Source: Rhizobium cauense (lineage in GTDB: Bacteria; Pseudomonadota; Alphaproteobacteria; Rhizobiales; Rhizobiaceae). From it: a stretch of DNA of 64,000 bases. The DNA is taken from assembly GCF_019511525.1 (NCBI RefSeq), contig NZ_JAEUAT010000015.1, positions 62,001 to 126,000 of the forward strand, in the 5' to 3' direction. The notes beneath the pieces were generated by a model that made no database searches, had not been told where the DNA came from, and saw only the letters and a list, made by a program, of their open reading frames with translations. The translations under genes and the position numbers were made by a program. Below are positions 48,693 through 57,610 of the stretch, piece by piece. Position 1 is the stretch's first letter; the number at the start of each line of letters is the position of its first letter.

Positions 48693-49562
48693 CTACTCGA
48701 CGATCTCGACCGTGAACGCGAAGCGGCTGATCTCTCCGGGAGGCAAGGTCAGGCTGTACGGTCGCTCTGCAAGCTCCTTCGAACCGTTCTTTTCAGCAGC
48801 CATACCATGCCAGGGTTCGACGCAGATGAATGGTGCCCCCGGCTTCTGCCAGAGCGCCAGATTCGGCAGATTCTCAAAACTGAAATGCATCGTCGGCCCG
48901 CCCTCGACGCCGTAGCGCAGCCCCTTCCCCGCGCCTTCGGGAAAGATCATGGCATCCTGCTCGAACATGCCGTGGTCGAGAACAAGCCGTCCCGCCTTGA
49001 ATGGAGATGCCAGCCTTGAAGCCGAAATCAGGCCCCCCTCCAATCGCACCAAACCGGGTTCGCCGAGATTGTCGAGCGTTATGACATGGTCCTGCCCGCC
49101 CGCACCCGGCAACGGCCAGACGAAGGCGGGATGAAAGCCGAAGCCAAACGGCATCGGCCGCTGGTCGCGATTGGTGACTTCGGCGGCGACGGTCAATGCC
49201 CGCCCATCAAGTGTGTGTTCCACCGCCAACAGGAAGTCGAACGGAAAGACGGCCTTCGTCGCAGGCGACGATGCAAGCTCGTACCGGCACGTCGTTGCGC
49301 TGGCGGATGCAAGGGCAAATTCCGCCCGGCGTGCAAAGCCGTGCTGACCCATGGAATAGGTCTGGCCGCCGATCGCCAACACGTCGTCCGGCGCCTTGCC
49401 TACGATCGGAAAGAGCACGGGGGAACGCCCGCTCCAGAAAGCCGCATCGCCGTTCCACAGCCAAGACCTGCCATCGCTGGTCGCAAGCGTCTGCATCTCC
49501 GCCCCGAGAGAGGAGACATCCACTGTCAGATATTGGTTGGTGATCCGCGTCAGGCTTGGCAT
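48693..49562 (-). CDS. Aldose 1-epimerase family protein, LacX-like
   Basis: This 289-residue beta-sandwich protein resembles the LacX/YeaD branch of aldose 1-epimerases, which interconvert sugar anomers. SLGAEMQTLATSDGRSWLWNGDAAFW near the start, GFGFHPAFVWPLPG (with the catalytic-type His) in the middle and CVEPWHGMAAEKN near 255 support this. The substrate is unknown. It lies ahead of nothing related. Confidence 0.83.
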   Translation of the reverse strand: MPSLTRITNQYLTVDVSSLGAEMQTLATSDGRSWLWNGDAAFWSGRSPVLFPIVGKAPDDVLAIGGQTYSMGQHGFARRAEFALASASATTCRYELASSPATKAVFPFDFLLAVEHTLDGRALTVAAEVTNRDQRPMPFGFGFHPAFVWPLPGAGGQDHVITLDNLGEPGLVRLEGGLISASRLASPFKAGRLVLDHGMFEQDAMIFPEGAGKGLRYGVEGGPTMHFSFENLPNLALWQKPGAPFICVEPWHGMAAEKNGSKELAERPYSLTLPPGEISRFAFTVEIVE

Positions 49563-49641
49563 CGAGCGTCCTCTTCAGTTTGCCTCCCGCGTCGGACCAT
49601 ATCCGCGCCCGCCGCCGAATTCCATCCGAAAGGCAGAGGAC

Positions 49642-50136
49642 CTATTGCGGCTTGCCATTCTTCCAGGTGACGTTCTGGCCATAGAGCGGGATGGTCGAGA
49701 TTGCCATCTTGGCTGATCCATCGGTCAGTTCGCGGGAATGCGCGAGATAGATCAGCGTATCGTTCGCCTTGTCGTAGATCCGGTTTACGACCAGCTTCTT
49801 CCAGATCAGCGACATGCCTGTCTTGAACACCTCGTCGCCACCCTTCGAAAGATCGATGTCGTCGATCTCGATCGGCCCCGTCTGACGGCAGGAAATGGAG
49901 TTGTTGGAGGGATCCTCAAACCAGTTGCCGTTCTTCACGCGGTCGATGACGCTTCGGTCGAAATAGGTGACGTGGCAAGTGACGCCCTTTACCTGAGGGT
50001 CGGCCACCGCGTCAATGACGATGTCGTTGCCGGTCCAGTCGACCCCGACCTTGCCGACCTGGTCGGCGGATGCTGTGCCGGCGCAAAGCCCGATGAGCGA
50101 GGCGGCGGCGAGCGCGATGCAGCTGTTTCTGGACAT
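49642..50136 (-). CDS. creA: CreA family periplasmic protein
   Basis: This 164-residue protein has a signal peptide (CIALAAASLIGLCAGTASA, cleaved near residue 24) and the CreA-type core: DWTGNDIVIDAVADPQVKGVTCHVTYFDR and the SISCRQTGPIEIDDID segment. Two cysteines may pair. The family has no settled function and E. coli creA lies by creBCD, which is absent here. Confidence 0.85.
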   Translation of the reverse strand: MSRNSCIALAAASLIGLCAGTASADQVGKVGVDWTGNDIVIDAVADPQVKGVTCHVTYFDRSVIDRVKNGNWFEDPSNNSISCRQTGPIEIDDIDLSKGGDEVFKTGMSLIWKKLVVNRIYDKANDTLIYLAHSRELTDGSAKMAISTIPLYGQNVTWKNGKPQ

Positions 50137-50199
50137 GACGATTCCCTGATGACATCCGCATCTAAGGTAAGTGCGGCCGATGTCTTTACAAGGAAGCCC

Positions 50200-50790
50200 T
50201 CACGCCTTCCTGCAGGTGCAGGCCTCGTATCCTTCCGATGTCAGCCTTCCGGGTTTCATGCCGATCAGACCAGGAATGGCATTCACAGCTGTGGCCCCGA
50301 CGGCCTTTGCCATCGCAATCGCCGCATGCGCGCAGACGGCAGCGTCCTCGGCGGCATTGTGATGCGCAAAGCGCAAACCGAGATGCTCGGCGATCATGTT
50401 GAGCTTGTGCGACAGAAAATGCGGCCAGATCCGCTGGGCCATCTTCAAGCTGCAGAGATACGTCAGCTCCGGGTAGGATTGTCGATAGAGATCCAGGCTC
50501 GAGCGCCAAACGCTAAAGTCGAAAGCCGCATTATGCGCGATCATGGTCGCGCCTCGGAAGTCGTCGTGAAACTCGTCCATCACCTCCGGGAACTCCGGAG
50601 CGTCGTCGACATGCTCGGGCCTGATACCGTGAATGGCGATGTTCATGCGGGAGAACCGCATGTCTTTCGGACGGATCAGCCGCTCCTCGACGCGTGTGAC
50701 CTTGCCGTCCTCGATCCACGCCAGCCCAACCGAACAGGCGCTGGCGCGTTGTTCGTTGGCCGTCTCGAAATCGATGGCGATGGTCTTCAA
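50200..50790 (-). CDS. 3'-5' exonuclease, DnaQ-like
   Basis: This 196-residue protein has the DEDDh-type exonuclease motifs: DFETAN (ExoI, residues 7-12), AHNAAFDFSVW (ExoII) and HHNAAEDAAVCAHA (ExoIII, with its preceding His). It resembles a free-standing PolIII-epsilon-like nuclease rather than the true epsilon subunit. The C-terminal Cys-rich SEGYEACTCRKA is unusual. Confidence 0.87.
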   Translation of the reverse strand: MKTIAIDFETANEQRASACSVGLAWIEDGKVTRVEERLIRPKDMRFSRMNIAIHGIRPEHVDDAPEFPEVMDEFHDDFRGATMIAHNAAFDFSVWRSSLDLYRQSYPELTYLCSLKMAQRIWPHFLSHKLNMIAEHLGLRFAHHNAAEDAAVCAHAAIAMAKAVGATAVNAIPGLIGMKPGRLTSEGYEACTCRKA

Positions 50791-50992
50791 GTTACGTCCG
50801 CGATTCTGTGTGTGCAGACAGGTAGCCCTGTGAGACGCCTAAGGTAAACAGCGCAGCTTGACTTGAGCGCCACGATCAACGACTTTCCTGCCATGATCGG
50901 ATCGAAAACCATTCTTGCAACGATGCATTTCACCACGGCCCACGCAGGGCTTGGGAAAGCATTGGCGCGTTAGCCGACCGATCAATCCCGAG

Positions 50993-51018
50993 AACCCTGC
51001 CGAGGTGAGCAGGGTTTT
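50993..51018 (+). terminator. Possible terminator or leader hairpin before the GNAT gene
   Basis: AACCCTGC-N8-GCAGGGTT followed by TTC forms an eight-pair stem 40 bases ahead of the GNAT start. It may be an attenuator-like element or the end of an unseen rightward transcript. Confidence 0.35.
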
Positions 51019-51057
51019 CGAAGCTTGCTCTCCTCATTCAAATTCAAGGAGAGCATT

Positions 51058-51591
51058 TTGAAAAATCCGGAAGAGAATTTACTGGACCGACAACCGGCCG
51101 CCTGCGGGGTGACTATCCGTGCCATGCGCGCCAGCGATATCGAAGCGGTGACGGCCTTTATCAACCTGCCCGGCTTTCGTCACGGCACGCTTCGGCTTCC
51201 CTTTCAGACGGTCGAGGAGACACGACAACGTTTCGAGAGCATGCCTCGGGGCAATGTCAGCGTGGTCGCCGAGCTCGACGGCAAGCCGGTCGGCGATGCC
51301 CACCTCATGCGCTACCAGGGGCGGCGCGGCCACGTGGCGAGCATCGGCATGGGCGTGCGTGACGACTTCACCGGCAGAGGTATTGGCAGCGCGTTGATGG
51401 AGGCAATTGTCGACACGGCCGACAATTGGCTCAACATCAAGCGGTTGGAGCTCACCGTCTATACCGACAACGCCGCTGCCATCGCCCTCTACGAGAAATT
51501 CGGCTTCGAGAAGGAAGGTCTGCTGAAGGCCTTCGGCTTCCGCGCTGGCGAATATGTCGATGCCTACACGATGGCACGTATCAAGTCGTAG
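51058..51591 (+). CDS. GNAT N-acetyltransferase
   Basis: This 177-residue acetyltransferase has an acetyl-CoA loop VRDDFTGRGIGSALMEAI near residues 101-118 and the GNAT end LTVYTDNAAAIALYEKFGFEKEGLLKAFGFRAGEYVDAYTMAR. The substrate is unknown. The start is TTG at 51058, with AAGGAG seven bases upstream; the earlier TTG at 51025 lacks a ribosome site. It converges with ligA, 21 bp away. Confidence 0.87.
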   Translation: MKNPEENLLDRQPAACGVTIRAMRASDIEAVTAFINLPGFRHGTLRLPFQTVEETRQRFESMPRGNVSVVAELDGKPVGDAHLMRYQGRRGHVASIGMGVRDDFTGRGIGSALMEAIVDTADNWLNIKRLELTVYTDNAAAIALYEKFGFEKEGLLKAFGFRAGEYVDAYTMARIKS

Positions 51592-51612
51592 AAGGGTGAG
51601 CGGGCTGCCGCC

Positions 51613-53778
51613 TCACCCGCCGATCAGGGCCAGCCACTCGTCCTCGTCCATCGTCTGGACGCCGAGTTCGCGGGCCTTGTCGAGCTTCGAACCGGCACCC
51701 GGCCCGGCAACAACGATATCGGTCTTCTTGGAGACGGAACCTGCAACCTTTGCACCGAGGCTTTCGGCCGTCGCCTTGGCCTCGTCGCGCGTGAACTTCT
51801 CGAGCGAGCCGGTGAAAACGACAGTCTTGCCGGCGACCGGGCTGTTCGAAGCAGCGACCTTCTCTGCCGCCAGGGGCGTGCCGTCATTGAGCTCAGCCAG
51901 AAGCCGCGAGATCACCTCGACATTGCGCGGCTCCTTGTAGAACTCGACAATGGCGCGCGCCATAATCTCACCGATGCCTTCGATGGCGTTCAGGTCGTTC
52001 CAGGCGTCACCGGAAAGCGGTGCTGCCTCCACCATCGCCGCCTCGAAAGCCTCATAGGTGCCATAGGAGCGTGCCAGCAGCTTCGCAGTCGTTTCGCCGA
52101 CGTGACGGATGCCAAGCGCGTAGATGAACCGGTGCAGGGCAATGCTGCGCCGCTCATTGATTGCGGAATAGAGTTTGCCGACACTGACCTTGCCGAAGCC
52201 TTCGATGTTTTCCAATTTGGTCAGCGAGTTCGACTGCCGCTTCTCCAAAGTAAAAATGTCGGGCGCCGTTCGGATCTGCAGCGCCGGATCATCGCTCTCG
52301 AAGAAGAAGTCGACCTGCTTCGATCCCAGGCCTTCGATATCGAAGGCGTTGCGGGAGACGAAATGCTTCAGGTGCTCGGTGGCCTGCGCGCGGCAAATAA
52401 AGCCGCCAGTGCAGCGTGTGACCGAGTCCAGCTTGCCGGTCTTTTCGTTCTTCTCCCGCACTGCGTGGCTATCGCAGACCGGGCATTTTTGCGGGAAAGC
52501 GTATCGAACCGCCTCGGCGGGCCGCCTCTCCATCACGACGTCAAGCACCTGCGGGATAACGTCTCCCGCCCGCTGTACGATGACAGTGTCGCCGATCCTG
52601 ATGTCGTGCCCGACTTCGCGGATGCGTTCGCCCGAATTGCCAATACCTTCGATGTAGTCGGCATTGTGCAAGGTCGCGTTGGTCACGACGACGCCACCGA
52701 CGGTGATTGGCGTCAGCCGGGCAACCGGAGTGAGGGCCCCGGTGCGGCCCACCTGAATGTCGATGTTCTCGACGGTCGTGAAAGCCTGCTCCGCCGGGAA
52801 TTTATGGGCTGTGGCCCAGCGCGGGCTGCGGGAGCGGAACCCAAGGCGAGCCTGCAGTTCAAGACTGTCGACCTTATAGACCACGCCATCGATGTCGTAG
52901 TCGAGGTCCGGCCGCTGGAGGCCGATCTCGTCGTAATGCGCCAGGATTTCGGTAACCGAATTCAGCCGCTTCATCAGCGGATTGACCGGAAAGCCCCAAC
53001 TCTTGAACACCTCGACCATGCCGAACTGCGTGTCGGCAGGCATGTCCGATATCTCCCCCCAGGCATAGGCGAAGAACTTGAGCTTGCGGCTTGCCGTCAC
53101 CTTGGCATCAAGTTGCCGCAGCGATCCGGCCGCCGTGTTGCGCGGATTGACGTAGGTCTGCTTGCCCTCCGCTTCCATCTGCTTGTTCAGGGCCTGGAAA
53201 TCGCTTTTGGCCATGTAGACCTCACCACGTACTTCGACGATGGCAGGCGCACCAGCCGGCAGCGTCTGGGGAATTTCCTTGATCGTGCGGATATTCGCCG
53301 TGACGTTTTCGCCTGTCGTGCCGTCGCCGCGCGTTGCCGCGCTCACCATCCTGCCGTTCTCATAACGGATCGACATGGAGAGGCCATCGATTTTCGGCTC
53401 TGCCGTGAACGCGATCGATTCGTCCGGCAGCCGGCCCAGGAAGCGGTAGACGCTAGCCACGAAGTCCTGCACATCCTCCTGCGAGAAAGTGTTGTCGAGC
53501 GACAGCATGGGCCGCGCGTGCACGACCGGCGCGAAGGTTACGGAAGGCGCCGCACCGACGCGCCGCGATGGACTGTCCTCGCGGATGAGTTCCGGAAAGC
53601 GCGCTTCGATCGCATCGTTGCGCCGTTTCAGCGCATCGTATTCCGCGTCCGAAATCGCTGGACGGTCCTCGCCGTGATAGAGCTCATCGTTGCGGGCGAC
53701 CTCCTTGGCAAGCCGCTCAAGCTCGGCGGCGGCATCCTCGATCGTCAGATCGTCTACGGCAACGGATTCGGTTGGCAT
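51613..53778 (-). CDS. ligA: NAD-dependent DNA ligase
   Basis: This 721-residue essential ligase seals nicks in DNA. The adenylated lysine lies in AEPKIDGLSMSIRYENG (near residue 126). The NAD-binding N-terminal domain (DELYHGEDRPAISDAEYDAL), the zinc finger CPVCDSHAVREK then CTGGFICRAQ, the HhH repeats and a C-terminal BRCT domain (VAGKTVVFTGSLEKFTRDEAKATAE) are in the usual order. It is the last gene of the leftward cell-division series, separated from recN by a 1-kb repeat region. Confidence 0.96.
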   Translation of the reverse strand: MPTESVAVDDLTIEDAAAELERLAKEVARNDELYHGEDRPAISDAEYDALKRRNDAIEARFPELIREDSPSRRVGAAPSVTFAPVVHARPMLSLDNTFSQEDVQDFVASVYRFLGRLPDESIAFTAEPKIDGLSMSIRYENGRMVSAATRGDGTTGENVTANIRTIKEIPQTLPAGAPAIVEVRGEVYMAKSDFQALNKQMEAEGKQTYVNPRNTAAGSLRQLDAKVTASRKLKFFAYAWGEISDMPADTQFGMVEVFKSWGFPVNPLMKRLNSVTEILAHYDEIGLQRPDLDYDIDGVVYKVDSLELQARLGFRSRSPRWATAHKFPAEQAFTTVENIDIQVGRTGALTPVARLTPITVGGVVVTNATLHNADYIEGIGNSGERIREVGHDIRIGDTVIVQRAGDVIPQVLDVVMERRPAEAVRYAFPQKCPVCDSHAVREKNEKTGKLDSVTRCTGGFICRAQATEHLKHFVSRNAFDIEGLGSKQVDFFFESDDPALQIRTAPDIFTLEKRQSNSLTKLENIEGFGKVSVGKLYSAINERRSIALHRFIYALGIRHVGETTAKLLARSYGTYEAFEAAMVEAAPLSGDAWNDLNAIEGIGEIMARAIVEFYKEPRNVEVISRLLAELNDGTPLAAEKVAASNSPVAGKTVVFTGSLEKFTRDEAKATAESLGAKVAGSVSKKTDIVVAGPGAGSKLDKARELGVQTMDEDEWLALIGG

Positions 53779-53970
53779 ACTGTTTCACTCCCTCGAACGG
53801 CGAGTCGTTTTAGCGCATCTTGCAAAGATGGAAAGAGCAGCAGAGCAGACATGTCGGGATCCAACCGTGGAGTGGGCGCTCGCGCTCCGGTCACGCGCCG
53901 GCAGCCACGCGGCGCATTCGCCGGTGGTCCCTTCCCGAGTTGCTTGCCGGCCTTCGCCGCTTCGGAGAGC

Positions 53971-54025
53971 CCACACGAATGCGGAACCTCACTTTGTTTT
54001 AGTTTGTGGCTCCGCATTCGCGTGG
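53971..54025. repeat. 15-bp inverted repeat with 25-base spacer
   Basis: CCACACGAATGCGGA (53971-53985) pairs with TCCGCATTCGCGTGG (54011-54025) with one mismatch. It lies about 190 bp upstream of ligA. A repeat unit or a regulatory hairpin is possible. Confidence 0.55.
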
Positions 54026-54440
54026 CCTTCAGCGTTCTCTCGGGGCATCCCTACCCCTACAGATGATCACCTCGCCTCGCTGCGTGACGGAACTCCGCCA
54101 CTTGCACGGCTCGACCGAACCGGACATGGCTGTCCGGGGGAGGCTTGACAGGAGAGAACTTTGCCGGGGCTCTCATCCGAAAAGTCTGCAACTTTTCAGG
54201 AGACCCGGGATTCCCTCCACGGCTTTCACCTCCCTTGCCTTTCGCGCACGTCACGGTTCCGGCAAGGGCGCCGGCTCCCGCCTGCCCGCGAACGTCTCGC
54301 GAAACACTCCGGCGACGGAAGCGAACGGATTGTAGGCCTGACGTCGCTGAGTGGGGAAATGGATGCGTGCAAGTCATTGGAGAGATTGGCGTCATGGCGC
54401 CTATTCTTACACTGCCTGCCCTATCGAGGCTGAAGCGGAC

Positions 54441-54486
54441 ACCGCTCGCTTGTTTCTGGATCCTCGGGTCAAGCCCGAGGATGACG
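54441..54486. repeat. Palindromic repeat unit, left copy
   Basis: The core ATCCTCGGG-TCAAG-CCCGAGGAT (54460-54482) is a perfect nine-pair palindrome flanked by CTGG and GACG. A mirrored copy lies 200 bp away at 54668-54714. Such units are common in rhizobial genomes. Confidence 0.7.
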
Positions 54487-54667
54487 AAGGAGAGGCGGGA
54501 GCAAGGGTCTGAGGCAACCGTTGAATATGCCGCACCGAAAAAACGGGCAGCCGCATGGTGGAGGCCGGACGCTCGTTCGATCAATCCACGGCACGACGAC
54601 ATGTCGCCGACGTTCGATGCGCGCTCCTCGGCTTCGGATATGGCACCTTAAGCACACACTCACGGCC

Positions 54668-54714
54668 GTCATCCTCGGGCTCGACCCGAGGATCCAGACA
54701 CAAGCAGGCGGTGA
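54668..54714. repeat. Palindromic repeat unit, right copy (inverted)
   Basis: The core ATCCTCGGG-CTCGA-CCCGAGGAT (54671-54693) matches the reverse complement of the left copy in core and flanks, including a more distant CAAGC-GGCGGTGA to CACCGCTCGCTTG match. The two copies can fold into one large stem-loop. Confidence 0.7.
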
Positions 54715-54716
54715 TA

Positions 54717-54755
54717 GCCCCATAGCTCAATCGGTAACATGCCACCCTGGAAGAC
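54717..54755 (+). pseudogene. Possible tRNA 5' fragment
   Basis: GCCCCATAGCTCAATCGGTA has the tRNA box-A layout (acceptor, TA, D-stem GCTC, AATCGGTA), but the closing D-stem is broken (ACATGC instead of GAGC) and no T-arm or CCA follows. It sits right beside the palindromic repeat and recN. It may be a decayed tRNA end or chance. Confidence 0.3.
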
Positions 54756-54786
54756 CGCCGCCCCCTTCGCGGGCGTGAAGCGGTGG

Positions 54787-56460
54787 CTACCCGTTCCCGG
54801 CAAGCAACCGCGCGGCAGCGGCCCTCGCCTCTTCGGTCACCGAGGCACCCGCCAGCATACGGGCGATTTCTTCCGTGCGATCGCCGGGCGCCATCGTCGC
54901 GACGCGAGTCGCGATCTTCTCGGAGCCTTCGGCGGCCGGGCCCTTCGAGATCAGGAGATGCGTTGCCGCCCGGGCGGCGACCTGCGGCGCATGCGTGACG
55001 GAAAGCACCTGGACTCGGTCGGAGAGCCGCTTCAGCCGCTGCCCGATAGCATCCGCGACTGCGCCGCCGACGCCGGTATCGATTTCGTCAAAGACAAGTG
55101 TCGGCGCAGAGCCGCGATCGGCAAGCGCAACCTTCAGCGCCAGCAGGAAGCGCGAAAGCTCGCCGCCGGAAGCTACCTTCATGATCGATCCCGGACGCGT
55201 TCCGGGGTTGGTCTGAACGTGGAATTCCACCACGTCGATACCTTCCGAGGTCGCGTCCTCCGGATTGGTGGTGATCTCCACCATGAACCGCGCCCGCTCG
55301 AGCTTCAGCGCCGGCAGCTCTGCCATTACGGCAGCGGCCAGCGCATCCCCGGCATGGTGACGCTTGTCGGAAAGCGTCCGCGCCGTTGCGTCGTAATTCG
55401 CCTTGGCAAGACCGACCTCTGCCTGGAGCTTGGCAAGCTTTTCCTCGCCTGCGTCAACATCGGCAAGATCGCTGATCATGCGGACCGCCAATGCTGGCAG
55501 TTCCGTCACCGGAACCGAATATTTGCGTGAGGCGGCGCGCAAGGCAAACAGGCGTTCCTCGACACGCTCCAACTCCTTCGGGTCGTATTCCGTCTTCCTG
55601 AGCGCAGCCTCGACTTCCATCTGGGCGTTGGAAAGCTGGTCCAAAGCAGCGTCGAGCAGAGCTACCGTATCTTCCAGCAGTCCCGGAGCTTCGTGGCTCT
55701 TGCGCTCCAGCCGGCGTACCAGCGAGGCGATATGCGGCACGGGAGAAGCATTGCCGTTCAGGAATTCGGAAGCTTCTGCGATATCACCCGCGATCCGCTC
55801 GGCCTTCATCATCTTCTGGCGGCGATCCGCAAGCTCGTCTTCTTCTCCGTCCTGCGGCGAAAGCTTTTCCAGTTCTTCGACGGAGGAGCGGAGATAATCC
55901 GCCTCCCGCGCAGCATTCTCCACCTTCTCGCGCTGCTTCTTCAGCGTCCGCTCGGTATCTCGCCAGATGCGGTAAAGGTTGGAAACGGCGGCAGCGTCTT
56001 CATTGGTGCCTGCGAAAGCATCGAGCAGAATCCGGTGCGCATGTGCATCGACCAGCGCTCGATCGTCGTGCTGGCCATGGATCTCGACCAGCATCTGTCC
56101 TGCCTGGCGCATCAGCTGAACGCTGAGCGGCTGATCGTTGACATAAGCCTTGGTGCGACCATCAGCGTTTTGAACACGGCGGAAAATCAGATCGCCGTCA
56201 TCATCGATGCCATTCTCGCGCAGCAGCCTGCGGGCGCCGTGATCCGGGCCAACGTCGAAGACGGCCGTCACCTGCCCCTTGTCTTCGCCGTGGCGAACAA
56301 GGCCGCCATCGCCGCGACCGCCGAGGGCGAGCGACAGGCTATCGAGCAGGATGGATTTACCGGCACCGGTCTCCCCGGTCAGCACCGAAAGGCCGGTCTC
56401 GAAGGCAAGATCCAGCCGCTCGATCAGAACGATATCGCGGATCGAAAGCTGGATCAGCAT
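54787..56460 (-). CDS. recN: DNA repair protein RecN
   Basis: This 557-residue SMC-like ATPase works in double-strand-break repair. The Walker A loop TGETGAGKSILLDSL (near 29-43) is at the N-terminus, a long coiled coil with a hinge occupies the middle, and the ABC signature with Walker B appears as VASGGELSRFLLALKVAL and TLVFDEIDTGVGG near 425-475. It starts six bases after the bamD stop and so is co-transcribed with it. Confidence 0.95.
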   Translation of the reverse strand: MLIQLSIRDIVLIERLDLAFETGLSVLTGETGAGKSILLDSLSLALGGRGDGGLVRHGEDKGQVTAVFDVGPDHGARRLLRENGIDDDGDLIFRRVQNADGRTKAYVNDQPLSVQLMRQAGQMLVEIHGQHDDRALVDAHAHRILLDAFAGTNEDAAAVSNLYRIWRDTERTLKKQREKVENAAREADYLRSSVEELEKLSPQDGEEDELADRRQKMMKAERIAGDIAEASEFLNGNASPVPHIASLVRRLERKSHEAPGLLEDTVALLDAALDQLSNAQMEVEAALRKTEYDPKELERVEERLFALRAASRKYSVPVTELPALAVRMISDLADVDAGEEKLAKLQAEVGLAKANYDATARTLSDKRHHAGDALAAAVMAELPALKLERARFMVEITTNPEDATSEGIDVVEFHVQTNPGTRPGSIMKVASGGELSRFLLALKVALADRGSAPTLVFDEIDTGVGGAVADAIGQRLKRLSDRVQVLSVTHAPQVAARAATHLLISKGPAAEGSEKIATRVATMAPGDRTEEIARMLAGASVTEEARAAAARLLAGNG

Positions 56461-56466
56461 TGGGCC

Positions 56467-57312
56467 TCAGGAACCGAGCAGGAGTTTCTTGCCTGCGGCA
56501 GCAATCCATGAGCCGGGGTTTTCACGCGGCTCGGTGCCACCACTCTTCAGCAGCTTGAAGGAGTCCGCGTACCACCGGCTATCCGGATAGTTATGGCCGA
56601 GAACCGCCGCTGCCGTCTGCGCCTCTTCGACGATGCCCATTGCGTAATAGGCTTCGACAAGGCGCGCCAGTGCTTCTTCGATCTGGTTGGTATTGGGATA
56701 CTTCTCGACGACAGTGCGGAAGCGCGAGATCGCGGCGAGATATTCCTTGCGCTCCATGTAGTAACGCCCGACCTGCATTTCCTTGCCGGCCAGCTGGTCG
56801 CGCGCGAAACGGATCTTCGCCTGTGCGTCGTCGACATATTCGGAGTCCGGATAGTTGTCGATGACCGCCTGCATAGCCTCGACGGTCTTGGCCGCCGCGC
56901 GCTGGTCCTGCGTCACGTCAACGATCTGCTTCGAATAGCTGAGACCGATCAGATACTGGACGTAGGGAGCATCCTTGGACTTCGGATATTGCGCCATATA
57001 GCGGTTGCCCGAAGCAAGGGCATCATCCAGGCGGTTTTGACGATATTTGACGAAGGTGCTCATCACGAGCGCCTTGCGCGCCCATTCGGAGAACGGATTG
57101 TCGCGATCGATCGCGTCGAACTTGCGGGCCGCTTCGCTCATGTTGCCGGCCTTCATGTTCGCAAGGCCCTGGTTATACAGAACGTCCGGCGGATCACTAT
57201 CGAGGCCGAGCTTGGTAATATCGATATCAGGGTCCGACTGGCATCCGGAAATTAAGGCACCTGCGCTCAGCACCAAGATCGATGCGAACAAAGCGCGCGC
57301 TGTCTTCATCAT
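56467..57312 (-). CDS. bamD: Outer membrane assembly lipoprotein BamD
   Basis: This 281-residue lipoprotein is part of the BAM complex that inserts outer-membrane proteins. The signal peptide ends in the lipobox LISGC, with Cys near residue 23. Tetratricopeptide-like repeats follow (DVLYNQGLANMKAGNMSEAARKFDAID, later YYMERKEYLAAISRFRTVVEKYPNT and AYYAMGIVEEAQ). ATG at 57312 or 57309 precedes a normal signal sequence, and an ATG at 57336 is a less likely start. It is followed by recN with a six-base gap. Confidence 0.93.
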   Translation of the reverse strand: MMKTARALFASILVLSAGALISGCQSDPDIDITKLGLDSDPPDVLYNQGLANMKAGNMSEAARKFDAIDRDNPFSEWARKALVMSTFVKYRQNRLDDALASGNRYMAQYPKSKDAPYVQYLIGLSYSKQIVDVTQDQRAAAKTVEAMQAVIDNYPDSEYVDDAQAKIRFARDQLAGKEMQVGRYYMERKEYLAAISRFRTVVEKYPNTNQIEEALARLVEAYYAMGIVEEAQTAAAVLGHNYPDSRWYADSFKLLKSGGTEPRENPGSWIAAAGKKLLLGS

Positions 57313-57554
57313 ACTTTCAGACCCTGCATAACCCATCGGAACAATCCCAACGCTGCCATCCCTCAATGTCAGCCACGCCTTGCCGGCGTTTCTAGCCACA
57401 AATGTGCAGCCAGAGCAACGCAATGATGATGCATTAACGCATTTTTGTGGCGATGCCGGCCACAATCATCTGTTTTGCACCGAGAAAGCCGCAACTGTTG
57501 CCGCTAAACACCTGCCGCTAAACATCTATCGCAGAATCACCAACGCCTGCTTCT

Positions 57555-57584
57555 CATAAAGAAACCGCCCCCCGAAGGAGGCGG
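57555..57584 (-). terminator. Terminator after lpxC
   Basis: On the minus strand CCGCCTCC-TTCG-GGGGGCGG is followed by TTTCTTT. It lies 27 bp past the lpxC stop and ends the lpxC transcript ahead of bamD. Confidence 0.85.
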
Positions 57585-57610
57585 CCCTGGCCTAAAAGAT
57601 GCGATGGAGG

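Larger units (their letters stand above)
53779..54786. other. 1-kb gene-free region with palindromic repeats between recN and ligA
   Basis: No reading frame here resembles a real gene; the small frames of 60-180 codons overlap in several phases without family features. The region holds an imperfect 15-bp inverted repeat (53971-54025), two mirror-image copies of a 47-bp palindromic repeat (54441-54486 and 54668-54714) and a tRNA-like fragment (54717-54755). It must also hold the ligA promoter. Confidence 0.6.

Noticed and set aside
54057..54651. Overlapping 160-180-codon frames on both strands between recN and ligA
   Set aside because: They overlap each other in several phases, run across palindromic repeats, and show no ribosome site or family feature.
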